6,942 nucleotides of DNA from Acetobacteraceae bacterium (GCA_030039695.1 JASHVB010000366.1:1-6942), one strand, 5' to 3'; counted from the first letter of the stretch, positions 1-6,107 are shown. Translations and numbers: made by a program. Notes: generated from the letters alone by a model not told the origin.

Positions 1-108
1 GGTCACCGCCGCATGCGACCACAGATCGAAGGCAAACAGCATCTGGTCGCGGTCGAATGGCAAGAACAACGGACGGATGTCGCGGGCAAAGCTGATTGAT
101 GTGGGCAT
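1..108 (-). CDS. Small 'FARDIRPLF' protein, N-terminal part, cut by window edge
   Basis: An open frame starts at an ATG at 108-106 and runs without a stop to base 1, giving 36 residues that begin MPTSISFARDIRPLF and continue through LPFDRDQMLFAFDLW. I recall small hypothetical proteins of roughly 80-100 residues with the pattern F-x-x-DIRPLF-x-x-x-D-x-x-M-x-F-x-FDLW; no reaction is established for them as far as I know. The start lies only 28 bases after the P450 stop on the same strand, so the two genes are probably co-transcribed, which suggests a role accessory to the P450. The ribosome binding site is weak (a GGATGG about ten bases upstream). The C-terminus lies outside the window. That it is coding is fairly secure; the function is unknown. 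Confidence 0.7.
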   Translation of the reverse strand, partial: MPTSISFARDIRPLFLPFDRDQMLFAFDLWSHAAVT

Positions 109-136
109 CAGTTGGCCATCCGTGATGTAGTCGGCC

Positions 137-1333
137 TCACGACGCGCGCGGCCGCAGGCGGACCGGCAGAGTGGTCGGCACACGCCCGGTGGAAACATGC
201 GTGCGCGGAACCTCGCCCATCAGTTCAAAACCCGCGACGCGTTCTGCGAGCAATGCGAATGCTTCGGTCATTTCCATGCGCGCCAACGGTGCGCCGACGC
301 AGGCGTGGGAGCCGAAACCGAAGGTGAAATGGGGGCAGGAGCCGCGTCCGACATCAAAACGGTCCGGCGCTTCCACCGTCGTGGGATCGCGGTTCGCCGC
401 CATGGCCATGACCGTGAAGACGGTCCCCGGCTTGGCCGGCAAGTCGCCCAGTTCTGTCGCGGCCAATGCCTGGCGCGTGACGGTGTGGGTGATGGCGGCG
501 TAGCGCAGGCCTTCCTCCACCACTTGCCCGACGATGCCGGGATCGGCGACCAGGCGTTGCCATTCCGCCGGGTGCTCCAGCAACGCATGCATCGTGCAGG
601 CGAGCTGGCGGCGCGTGGTGTCCATGCCGGCGCGCGTCAGCTCCATGGCGATGCCGACGATCTCCAGCTCATCGTGGCCTTCCATCTCCAGAATCAGCTC
701 GCTGAATACGTCCTGGCCGGGTGCCGCGCGGCGCTGTGCCAGAACTTGCAGCAGATAGGCCTCCAAGGCGCGCCAGGCGGCCTCGATCACAACCAGCGTC
801 TCGGGCGGATTGAGTAGGTTGGTCCAGCGCGCGCTGCTGGTGACCCAGGCAGACACCTGCTCGATATCCTGCATGGGAATGCCCAGCATCGGCCCCAGCA
901 CCTGCGCTGGGTACGGATGAAACAGCTCGGCTACGAGATCGCCCTCGCCACGGGCAACGATCGGCTCGAGCAGCGTAGCAAAAATCGTGCGAATCTGCGG
1001 ACGCAGTGCCTCGATCACCCGCGCGCGCAAAACCCGGGTCAGCATGCTGCGTAAACGGGCATGCTCGGGGCCATGCCGGGTCAGCAGCGGCTGCTTGGTG
1101 CGTTCGGCCAGGTACGGACTGATAGCCTCGGAAATGTGGTACACCGAGATCGGCAAATCGGCACGCAGGACCGGCCGGCCCTGTTCGCGCGTCAGAATAG
1201 CGTAACCGAATTCGGTGCGCGCAACCGGACATTGCTCAGCCAGGGTCTTGAGATACGCGACCGGCGCGGTCTCGTATTCGGGGCTGCGCCAATCCAGGTA
1301 AGGGATGCTCGGCTGCGTGTCATCGGCGCTCAT
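137..1333 (-). CDS. Cytochrome P450, bacterial class I type
   Basis: This is a heme-thiolate monooxygenase of 398 residues, the usual length for soluble bacterial P450s. Family landmarks are in order. The C-helix H91-x-x-x-R95 contacts heme propionates. The I-helix oxygen-activation motif AGMDTT is at 235-240. The EXXR motif is E274-G-L-R277. ANRDP is at 313-317. The heme loop FGFGSHACVG is at 338-347, with Cys345 as the axial ligand. There is no N-terminal membrane anchor, so the protein should be cytoplasmic and need a separate ferredoxin and reductase, neither of which is in view. The ATG at 1333 is backed by AGGAG about eight to nine bases upstream. It probably forms an operon with the small gene downstream. 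The substrate cannot be told from sequence. Family assignment is near certain. Confidence 0.97.
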   Translation of the reverse strand: MSADDTQPSIPYLDWRSPEYETAPVAYLKTLAEQCPVARTEFGYAILTREQGRPVLRADLPISVYHISEAISPYLAERTKQPLLTRHGPEHARLRSMLTRVLRARVIEALRPQIRTIFATLLEPIVARGEGDLVAELFHPYPAQVLGPMLGIPMQDIEQVSAWVTSSARWTNLLNPPETLVVIEAAWRALEAYLLQVLAQRRAAPGQDVFSELILEMEGHDELEIVGIAMELTRAGMDTTRRQLACTMHALLEHPAEWQRLVADPGIVGQVVEEGLRYAAITHTVTRQALAATELGDLPAKPGTVFTVMAMAANRDPTTVEAPDRFDVGRGSCPHFTFGFGSHACVGAPLARMEMTEAFALLAERVAGFELMGEVPRTHVSTGRVPTTLPVRLRPRAS

Positions 1334-1445
1334 ACGTATGGTCTCCTGCTGACGGCAACGGGTGGGCGATGCGTTTCAGCCTGCCTCGACACAGCACCCG
1401 GTAGTCGCGTGCCACGGCTTCAGCTGCATGACGCGCAAGCAATTT

Positions 1446-1590
1446 TTATTCCATCGCCGCCTGCGGCAGGAGGCTCTGCAGCAATATCGCGGCCCGGCCC
1501 TCGGTCCAGTCTCGTCGCGTTGCCACGTACCGCAGCGCCACGGCCAGGACAGCAGGGTCGCCCGATGCCCGGACCGGCCTCTTTTGAGGT
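1446..1590 (-). pseudogene. Possible C-terminal fragment of an unrecognised protein
   Basis: On the minus strand the last ~45 codons before a TAA at 1448-1446 read like real protein, with a regular amphipathic pattern (DPAVLAVALRYVATRRDW, then AAILLQSLLPQAAME). The part of the same open frame further upstream is simply antisense to the DUF4387 remnant and is low-complexity and Arg-rich, so no intact gene can be built. I do not recognise the family. It would be the severed end of a gene lying upstream of the P450 on the same strand, in keeping with the fossils next to it. It may equally be chance coding potential in GC-rich DNA. Confidence 0.25.
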
Positions 1591-1596
1591 GGGCGT

Positions 1597-1917
1597 ATGA
1601 GGCTTATGCAGATCGCACGGCTCCTCGATCTCGCCGAGACCATCCGTAGCAAGAATGCCGGCGTCGAGCGTGTCACCTTCGATGTTATCTTCTCCGAGCA
1701 GCTGACAGACGGCCGCGTCCGCAGTAGCCCGCGCTCTCGCGCTCCACGATTTTCAGGAAATTTCGCATCGACTCCGATCGCCTCACCGATCATGTGACAC
1801 TCAATCCGGCAACGCGGCCGGTTACCTTTTTTGAGAGAGCGCCGAGATCTGACCCGCCAACGGGAACAGCCACCACAGGTGCGCAACATTTGCCCGCAAC
1901 GTTCGCCTCGCTGTCGC
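1597..1917 (+). pseudogene. DUF4387-family gene, frameshifted
   Basis: The gene starts with ATG at 1597 behind a good GAGGTG at 1586-1591. The first 34 residues carry the DUF4387 hallmark LAETIRSKNAG followed by VTFDVIF. Around 1725-1735 the homology leaves this frame and continues in the frame two bases on. There the peptide reads ALSRST, then FRIDSDRLTDHVTLNPA, and ends with TGAQHLPATFASL, matching the family's usual C-terminal 'GAQQHAPLLDIEV' region. A single one-base indel would restore an approximately 105-residue protein. The normal stop after the C-terminal motif is also missing, and the first frame ends at TGA 1795-1797. DUF4387 proteins are usually encoded next to AtuA-like (DUF1446) proteins in acid or terpene catabolism loci; no such partner is here. 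Family call is by recollected motif. Confidence 0.7.
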
Positions 1918-2034
1918 GCACGAGCCGGCCGCTCGCAGTGGCGCGGTCGCCGACCAGCAGTGTCAAAAATAGAATTCTCCTTGATCGCATGCTGCGCGGA
2001 AATTCAGGCAGCGCAGCAGCGTGCTCTTTCCAGT
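1905..2034 (-). pseudogene. Remnant of amino-acid ABC transporter ATPase (Walker A region)
   Basis: On the minus strand, codons from 2034 read TGKSTLLRCLNF then CDQGEFYF and stop at TGA 1965-1963. This matches the GSGKSTLLRCLNFLE...PDxGEIYF segment of GlnQ/HisP-type polar amino-acid transporter ATPases, including the Walker A lysine and the stretch after it. In another frame just downstream the peptide GDRATASGRLVRDSEANVA resembles the next part of the same family, the Arg-rich segment before the Q-loop. The upstream half of Walker A is spoiled, and there is no signature motif, Walker B or H-loop. It overlaps the end of the DUF4387 remnant on the opposite strand by about ten to thirty bases, as expected for two fossils joined end to end. 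The match is short and made by eye. Confidence 0.5.
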
Positions 2035-2338
2035 GGAACAGGCCGTTCGGAATGTCCACCGGACGGCGGGATCGTTGCGGATGGCGCCTCGCTCATCACC
2101 TGATCCTTCCGCCCATCTTTTCGGCAGAGGATGGCCTCCATCGGCGACCCCATCCGAGTGGCATCACCGCAAGTGGCGGCATCATGGCCTGTACCATGAT
2201 CGCCAGCACTTTGGCCGACAGCGCCCTGACTGTCACCGCTCAGGCTACTCGTCGTGGGCGGCCTCCGGTCAACCTAAAAATATGGACGATCGACCTTTCT
2301 CTGGTCAGCTCGACTAACTCGGCTGATACCAGGATCCC
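2035..2338. other. Stretch without a recognisable gene
   Basis: Long frames are open here on both strands because of base composition, but none has recognisable domain content. One detail stands out: on the minus strand an ATG at 2096-2094 follows an AGGATCAGGTG-like ribosome binding site, and its frame reads MSEAPSATIPPSGG before losing sense. This could be the decayed start of the ABC ATPase whose Walker A remnant lies just downstream. The bases before the antitoxin start (about 2275-2338) are relatively AT-rich and would be the natural place for its promoter, but I cannot define promoter boxes. Confidence 0.3.
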
Positions 2339-2710
2339 GTGCGCGAGATCGGTGCCTTCGAGGCCCACAGCCATTTCGTGAAGTTGCCCGACATCGTGGG
2401 GCACGGTGACGAGGTCTTGATCACCCGCCACGGCCGAGAGGCCACGCGTCTCGTTCCCGACCACCCTTCGATCAACCGGGAAGCCGCGATGGCGGTGGTG
2501 CAGCGCATGCGAGCGCGGGCAGAGCAGCACCGGCTCGGCCGCTTCGACTGGTCCGAATGGAAGTCCTGCCCGGATGAAGGTCGCCCTTTGGTCTGGATTT
2601 TGGGTGGGTGTCCTCCAACTTGCTTGTGGTCTGACATGCCCTGGCACCGAGCGATCGGCTCATGGCTTGATTTGGTCGCGCGAATACCATCGTCCTTGAG
2701 GGCGCATTGA
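2339..2710 (+). CDS. Phd/YefM-family (prevent-host-death) antitoxin with a run-on tail, toxin missing
   Basis: Residues 1-83 match the antitoxin of PIN-toxin type II toxin-antitoxin modules. The N-terminal DNA-binding Phd fold reads MREIGAFEA, then GDEVLITRHGREATRLVP (23-40). The toxin-binding C-terminal half has VVQRMRARAEQHRLGRFDW (53-71) and ends WKSCPDEGRP (74-83). Relatives stop right after DEGR. Here the frame runs 40 residues further, with tryptophan- and cysteine-containing sequence that looks non-coding, to TGA at 2708-2710. The functional part therefore ends near base 2587. The start is GTG with AGGA four bases upstream. Two substitutions look unusual: H-S-H-F (10-13) where relatives have residues like K-N-x-L. 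No PIN-domain toxin follows. It could be an orphan antitoxin, a neutralising remnant, or already dead. Confidence 0.75.
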   Translation: MREIGAFEAHSHFVKLPDIVGHGDEVLITRHGREATRLVPDHPSINREAAMAVVQRMRARAEQHRLGRFDWSEWKSCPDEGRPLVWILGGCPPTCLWSDMPWHRAIGSWLDLVARIPSSLRAH

Positions 2711-2859
2711 AATCTCGTGCCACGACGCGCGGCCGGTTGCGCGCAAAAGCAGACGTGGTCCCCGTGACCGAATGACCTTGTCTTGAGGCAGACCTGGATC
2801 GACCTGCGTCATGCACGTCGATATCGAGGTGCGTCATCAACGCTGGTGAGGGAATTTCG

Positions 2860-3354
2860 ATGGAAAGCAAAATCGTTACATGCCTGTGGTTCGACCACGG
2901 CGAGGCACGCAAAGCAGCGGAATTCTACGCAGCCACTTTTCCCGATAGCCATGTCGGACAAGCGCTCCAAGCCGCATCCGATTTTCCTGGCGGCAAGCAG
3001 GGTGGTGAGTTGATCGTCGAATTAACCGTCCTCGGGCGGGCTTTTGTTGATCTGAATGGTGGCCCTGCGTTCACGCCGAATGAGGCGGTCAGCTTCCAGG
3101 GGATGACCGACGACCAGAGGGAAACCGATCGCTATTGGAATGCAATCATCGAGAATGGCGGCAGCGAAGGCCAGTGCAGTTGGTGCAAGGACCGCTGGGG
3201 CTTTTCTTGGCAAATCGTGCCCCGAGCCTTAAATGCCGCGCCGAAGGATCCGGATCGCGCTGCCGCGAAGCGTGCAATGGATGCCATGATGACCATGCGT
3301 CGGATCGATATTGCTAAGATCGAGGCTGCAAGAGAGGGCCAAGGGGCAACCTGA
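2860..3354 (+). CDS. PhnB-like VOC / glyoxalase-fold protein (3-dmu-9_3-mt family)
   Basis: This 164-residue protein matches the '3-demethylubiquinone-9 3-methyltransferase' Pfam family, a name that is historical: members have the vicinal-oxygen-chelate fold and mostly unknown activity. Visible family landmarks are KIVTCLWFD at the start, [10 protein letters not shown] (21-30), the [18 protein letters not shown] stretch (62-79), [23 protein letters not shown] in two adjoining parts (89-111), and [12 protein letters not shown] (113-124). The length is typical and the frame intact. ATG 2860 is supported by GAGGGA at 2848-2853, six bases upstream. The protein should be cytoplasmic. It appears to be a single-gene unit, converging with the phosphorylase gene. 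Family is secure; the substrate is unknown. Confidence 0.95.
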   Translation: MESKIVTCLWFDHGEARKAAEFYAATFPDSHVGQALQAASDFPGGKQGGELIVELTVLGRAFVDLNGGPAFTPNEAVSFQGMTDDQRETDRYWNAIIENGGSEGQCSWCKDRWGFSWQIVPRALNAAPKDPDRAAAKRAMDAMMTMRRIDIAKIEAAREGQGAT

Positions 3355-3371
3355 CGCCTATGGCCACCGCT

Positions 3372-3467
3372 CAGGTTCAAAGGGCGGAGACGGAGCGGTC
3401 CCATAAGTGGCCGCCCCGATGCTTTCAGGAAAAGCCGCTTCCCAGCCAACCGACTTGTCCGGGTTGG
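3372..3467. repeat. Cluster of three hairpins in a convergent intergenic gap
   Basis: Between the stop codons of the VOC and phosphorylase genes lie three inverted repeats in under 100 bases. They are GCGGTC/GGCCGC (3395-3400 with 3409-3414, one G-U pair, nested in a wider GGGCGG/CCGCCC pairing), GCTTT/AAAGC (3421-3425 with 3431-3435, loop CAGGA), and CCAACC/GGTTGG (3446-3451 with 3462-3467). None is followed by a T-run, so they are not classic intrinsic terminators. They may serve factor-independent pausing, or belong to a dispersed intergenic repeat. Chance stems are common at this GC content. Confidence 0.35.
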
Positions 3468-3509
3468 AACACCGAACCTCCGCGGCACGACACCACTCAC
3501 CCGCCGCTT

Positions 3510-4313
3510 TCACGGCCCGAATCCGGCTCCCCTCGCCACCGCGGCAATCAGCGCCAGTGAGTCGCGCGCGCCGGCTTCTTCGCCCTTTTCGAAGTCGCCC
3601 TCGATGCGGGCCATCTGGTTGGTCACATGGGCGAAGCACAGGACCGCGTGGCCGCGTGCGGCGGCGAACGCGTAAAGCGCGGCAGCTTCCATCTCGACCG
3701 CGAGGGCGCCATGCGCGCAGGCGGCGGCAATCGCTGCCTCGGTCTCACGATACGGCGCGTCGGTGGTCCAGGTCGCGCCGCGATGCACCGTCACAGGCAG
3801 CGCAGACACGCTGGCAAACGCACGATCCGCCAGCGCCGCATCTGCCTCGGCGAAGGTTGTCGGCGGCAGGTAGTGAAAGCTGGTGCCCTCATCACGCAAC
3901 GCGCGGTCGATTAGCACGAAATAAGGCGTCGGCCGGATCGGCGCGATCTGACCTGCCGAGGTCACGCTGAGCAATAACCGGCAGCCTGAGGCGAACAATT
4001 GCTCGGCCACCAACACGGCGAACGGCGCGCCCACGGCCAGACCGACGATGCCTATCGCGACGCCGTCATGCTCCGTCAGGTCCATCCCGGTGTGGTAGCA
4101 GGCCCAACCCGCGGCCCGCCGCGACCGCCCCGCGGCCCGCAGCGCCCCAACCATGTCGCCGTCGGGATCGAGCGCACAAACCGCCGGCACCGCCTCATCC
4201 GGCAGGCCAAGCTGGCGCCGCGCCTCGCGTAACAGGTTCTCGGGACGGAAGACGGATGGAGAGCCATGCCGCTTCGGCCCCAGGATCGTTGGCGGCTGCT
4301 GTGACTTGCCCAT
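3510..4313 (-). CDS. Purine/uridine phosphorylase family protein (PNP_UDP_1 fold)
   Basis: This 267-residue protein belongs to the nucleoside phosphorylase-I family, which cleaves nucleosides with phosphate to ribose-1-phosphate and base. Landmarks are the phosphate-site region SVTSAGQI (116-123), TTDAPYRE (183-190), and the ribose/base-site motif VEMEAAALY (206-214), whose E209 corresponds to the conserved glutamate. Where classical E. coli-type PNP has V-S-D with a catalytic Asp, this protein has V-T-N (230-232). It may therefore not be a classical 6-oxopurine phosphorylase; subfamily relatives I recall also have Asn here. I chose the ATG at 4313 because AGGAG sits six bases upstream and homology begins right after it. 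The frame stays open to an ATG at 4595, but that 94-residue extension is Ala/Arg-rich and does not look like protein. Cytoplasmic, monocistronic. Confidence 0.92.
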   Translation of the reverse strand: MGKSQQPPTILGPKRHGSPSVFRPENLLREARRQLGLPDEAVPAVCALDPDGDMVGALRAAGRSRRAAGWACYHTGMDLTEHDGVAIGIVGLAVGAPFAVLVAEQLFASGCRLLLSVTSAGQIAPIRPTPYFVLIDRALRDEGTSFHYLPPTTFAEADAALADRAFASVSALPVTVHRGATWTTDAPYRETEAAIAAACAHGALAVEMEAAALYAFAAARGHAVLCFAHVTNQMARIEGDFEKGEEAGARDSLALIAAVARGAGFGP

Positions 4314-4318
4314 AAGCG

Positions 4319-4323
4319 CTCCT
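4319..4323 (-). promoter_or_regulatory. Ribosome binding site deciding the phosphorylase start
   Basis: AGGAG read on the minus strand, five bases before the ATG at 4313. It settles the start of the phosphorylase against the more upstream ATG at 4595, which lies inside the DoxX-like gene on the other strand. Confidence 0.8.
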
Positions 4324-4471
4324 ACCCGTTGCGACCATCCTACGGTACAAGCAGGGCTTGTCAGAGGAGATGCCAGCCCATCCGGCCCAACCCACTGCAT
4401 GACGCGATGCAGTCCCTGACCCGGGGAGGCTGGTTCACGCCGGTTGCTGGCTGTTGCTGATTGGCAACAGC

Positions 4472-4933
4472 ATGCTTGCGGTACTGGCCGCTCGCGCCGA
4501 TCCGGCTCAGCGCACGCCGCGCGCGGCCGGAGTTTGGCTGCTGCGCCTGCTGCTCGGTTGCATGTGGTGGTGGCAGTCGCTGTGGAAGATCCCACCCAAT
4601 TTCGACGGCCTGCGCTACTGAATGGGACAGGAAGCCGCCCAAGCCGCGATCACCCCGCAGGGCGCCTTCGTCAGCGAGATCATGCTACCGCACCCAAGTG
4701 TGTTAGGGCCGCTGGTCCATCTCATCGAGGTCGCAATCGGCGTCTCGCTGCTGCTGGGTCTGCTGTCCCGCTTCGGCGCGCTGCTGGATGTTGCGATGGC
4801 CCTGAATCTGTGGCTCGGCCTCGGTTCCCCGCCGCGACGCGTACTCGGCGCCGCCACGCTGCTCCAACGCCGCGCAGCTGGAGCAAGAGGCATCGCCGGG
4901 CATCTAGTTACGTCTACGGAACGGTCGGCCTAG
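4472..4933 (+). pseudogene. DoxX-like integral membrane protein, interrupted by an in-frame TGA
   Basis: One frame carries a DoxX-type membrane protein in two pieces. The first reads through WLLLIGNSMLAVLAARAD, then RTPRAAGVWLLRLLLG (4514 on), then WWWQSLWKIPPNFDGLRY. It ends at TGA 4619-4621. The second begins at the very next codon, ATG 4622, and continues in the same frame with QGAFVSEIMLPH, then a hydrophobic helix around IEVAIGVSLLLGLLSRFGALL, then ALNLWLGL. Relatives I know have 'LRYWM' at the joint, so TGG has become TGA. After NLWLGL the usual PGEWPWTY segment and last helix are missing, replaced by an Ala/Arg-rich tail, which suggests a further deletion. The first-piece start is uncertain: the only ATG is 4472, but hydrophobic sequence begins earlier (about 4448). 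TGAATG could allow re-initiation, but loss of function is more likely. Confidence 0.75.
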
Positions 4934-5124
4934 GACCGCATCAGGCTCATCAGCAGCGCGAACAGCAGCAGCGCGGCGGCTTGCAGAATGACCCGCCAAC
5001 GCATCAGTTGATTCGACCTGCGCGGGTCGCCGCCGCCGCGCACGAGGCCGACCATACCGGCGACCAGCACTCCCACTGTCGCGAGCATCAGCAACGCGAC
5101 CATGATGATGAGGAAAGTCTTCAC
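4930..5124 (-). CDS. HIG1-domain twin-transmembrane protein
   Basis: This 64-residue inner-membrane protein has two hydrophobic helices (about residues 4-27 and 45-62). They are joined by a short basic loop, GGGDPRRSNQLMRWRV (30-45), whose SNxLMRxRV pattern is the hallmark of the HIG_1_N family. Eukaryotic members help assemble respiratory supercomplexes; the role of the alphaproteobacterial ones is largely unknown and may be similar. The start is a GTG at 5124, the only plausible one because TAG at 5136-5134 closes the frame upstream. An AGGAG overlaps the start codon itself, too close to be a normal Shine-Dalgarno site, so initiation is probably weak or leaderless-like. The stop shares the CTAG palindrome with the end of the DoxX-like frame on the other strand. 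Family call is secure. Confidence 0.88.
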   Translation of the reverse strand: MKTFLIIMVALLMLATVGVLVAGMVGLVRGGGDPRRSNQLMRWRVILQAAALLLFALLMSLMRS

Positions 5125-5306
5125 TCCTGGACTCTAGGCACTCGCTGTCGCCGCAGCAACCGAGCGCCACAGATATCGTGCGAGATGACGTGAGCCAGCG
5201 TCGGGCCCGCTGCTGCTGCTCCACCAGGATCGGTCGGCGCTTGCCAGCGCAACACCGGACCCGCAGTCTCGCCGCATTCTCCTCGCACCAGGCACGGACA
5301 ACCGCA

Positions 5307-5963
5307 ATGTCGAACATCCCCGATGATGTGTTCACCGAACCTGACGTCTCGCCGGATACGCTGGCCAATCTCGGCCCGCTGCGCCACCTGGCCGGTGAGT
5401 GGGAGTCCGATCAGGGCGTGGATATCAGCCCGAAAGCCGAAGGACCCGAACGGCGCGTCTTCCGCGAGCATATCCTAATGCAGCCAATCGATGGGCAGAC
5501 GAACGGCCCGCAGCTTCTGTATGGGCTGCGCTACCACATCCACATCAACACGCCGGACGAAGCGATCACCTTCCACGACCAGGTCGGTTATTGGCTGTGG
5601 GAGCCAGCAACCGGATTGATCATGCAGACGATCGCGATTCCGCGCGGACAGGTGGTCCTCGCTGGCGGAACAGCGAAGCCGGACGACAAGCGCATTTCGG
5701 TGGAGGCGCGACGCGATGACCCGCGTTTTGGGATTTGCTCGACGGGGTTCTTGGAAGCGGCGTTTCGCACCGACTATTACCGCATCGACATTACGTTCAA
5801 CGCCGACGGCAGCTGGACCTACAAGACGCGCGTCGATCTGGCGGTACGAGAGCGCACGCCGGCGTTCGATCACCATGACACGAACACGCTGCGACGGATC
5901 GCTGCGGCGGTGCCGAACCCGTTGATGCGGATGGCGAAGGGGCGGGCAGCAGACCCGGCGTGA
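5307..5963 (+). CDS. Heme-binding beta-barrel (nitrobindin/FABP-like, DUF1794-type) protein
   Basis: This 218-residue soluble protein resembles the nitrobindin-like/FABP-like family, whose ten-stranded barrels bind heme b and are linked to nitric oxide or peroxynitrite chemistry. Visible landmarks are LGPLRHLAGEWESDQGVD (22-39), where the GxWxGxG-type opening motif is degenerate; GPQLLYGLRYH (67-77); FHDQVGYWLWEP (89-100), the strand with the conserved GYWxWEP; and ITFNADGSWTYKT (162-174). Near the C-terminus is FDHHDTNTL (187-195), with histidines in the area where nitrobindins place the axial ligand. The frame is open back to 5178, but homology starts at ATG 5307 and the added 43 residues look non-coding. 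The ribosome binding site is weak. It diverges from the HIG1 gene across a 182-base gap that must hold both promoters, though I cannot identify boxes. Heme binding is inferred from the family. Confidence 0.88.
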   Translation: MSNIPDDVFTEPDVSPDTLANLGPLRHLAGEWESDQGVDISPKAEGPERRVFREHILMQPIDGQTNGPQLLYGLRYHIHINTPDEAITFHDQVGYWLWEPATGLIMQTIAIPRGQVVLAGGTAKPDDKRISVEARRDDPRFGICSTGFLEAAFRTDYYRIDITFNADGSWTYKTRVDLAVRERTPAFDHHDTNTLRRIAAAVPNPLMRMAKGRAADPA

Positions 5964-5984
5964 CAGCGGCGACGGCAGGCGTCC

Positions 5985-6107
5985 GCAGCCAGCCGGCCCT
6001 ACGGCCACACCGGCGAGCAGGTATCCCAGCACGCTGCCAAAGCCGAAGCACCGCGACAGCGGGACCAGCGTCGCGGCAGCCAACAGGGCGACGAGTGTCG
6101 TCAGCAT
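5985..6107 (-). pseudogene. N-terminal fragment of a KefB/KefC-type cation:proton antiporter
   Basis: From ATG 6107 the first 40 residues read MLTTLVALLAAATLVPLSRC, then FGFGSVLGYLLAGVAVGPAG. This is the first membrane helix and the highly conserved LGYLLAGxxxGP motif opening the CPA2 family (glutathione-gated K+ efflux systems KefB/KefC and relatives). After about base 5988 the homology stops abruptly and the frame continues antisense through the heme-binding protein gene. A full gene would be around 550-600 codons, so over 90% is missing. The break lies about 25 bases from the stop of the heme-binding protein gene, pointing to a single deletion or rearrangement whose junction falls there. 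No convincing Shine-Dalgarno sequence is seen. Confidence 0.8.

Noticed and set aside
1794..2381. A 195-codon plus-strand frame from GTG 1794
   Set aside because: Its first ~40 codons are the C-terminal part of the frameshifted DUF4387 gene; the remainder shows no domain and runs into the antitoxin gene in another frame.
2588..2708. A PIN-domain toxin remnant after the antitoxin (a frame reading FGLDFGWVSSNLLVV)
   Set aside because: Only two or three residues resemble the VapC start (F-x-LD), with a stop soon after and no further acidic motifs.
4314..4595. A 94-residue N-terminal extension of the phosphorylase from ATG 4595
   Set aside because: The extension is Ala/Arg/Cys-rich, lies antisense to the DoxX-like frame, and a strong AGGAG precedes the ATG at 4313.
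4444..5193. A 249-codon plus-strand open frame across the DoxX and HIG1 region
   Set aside because: Its translation is Arg/His/Gln-rich with no domain, and it overlaps genes with clear family motifs in other frames.
5475..6107. A 210-codon minus-strand frame taken as a complete protein
   Set aside because: Only the first 40 codons resemble KefC; the rest is antisense to the heme-binding protein gene.
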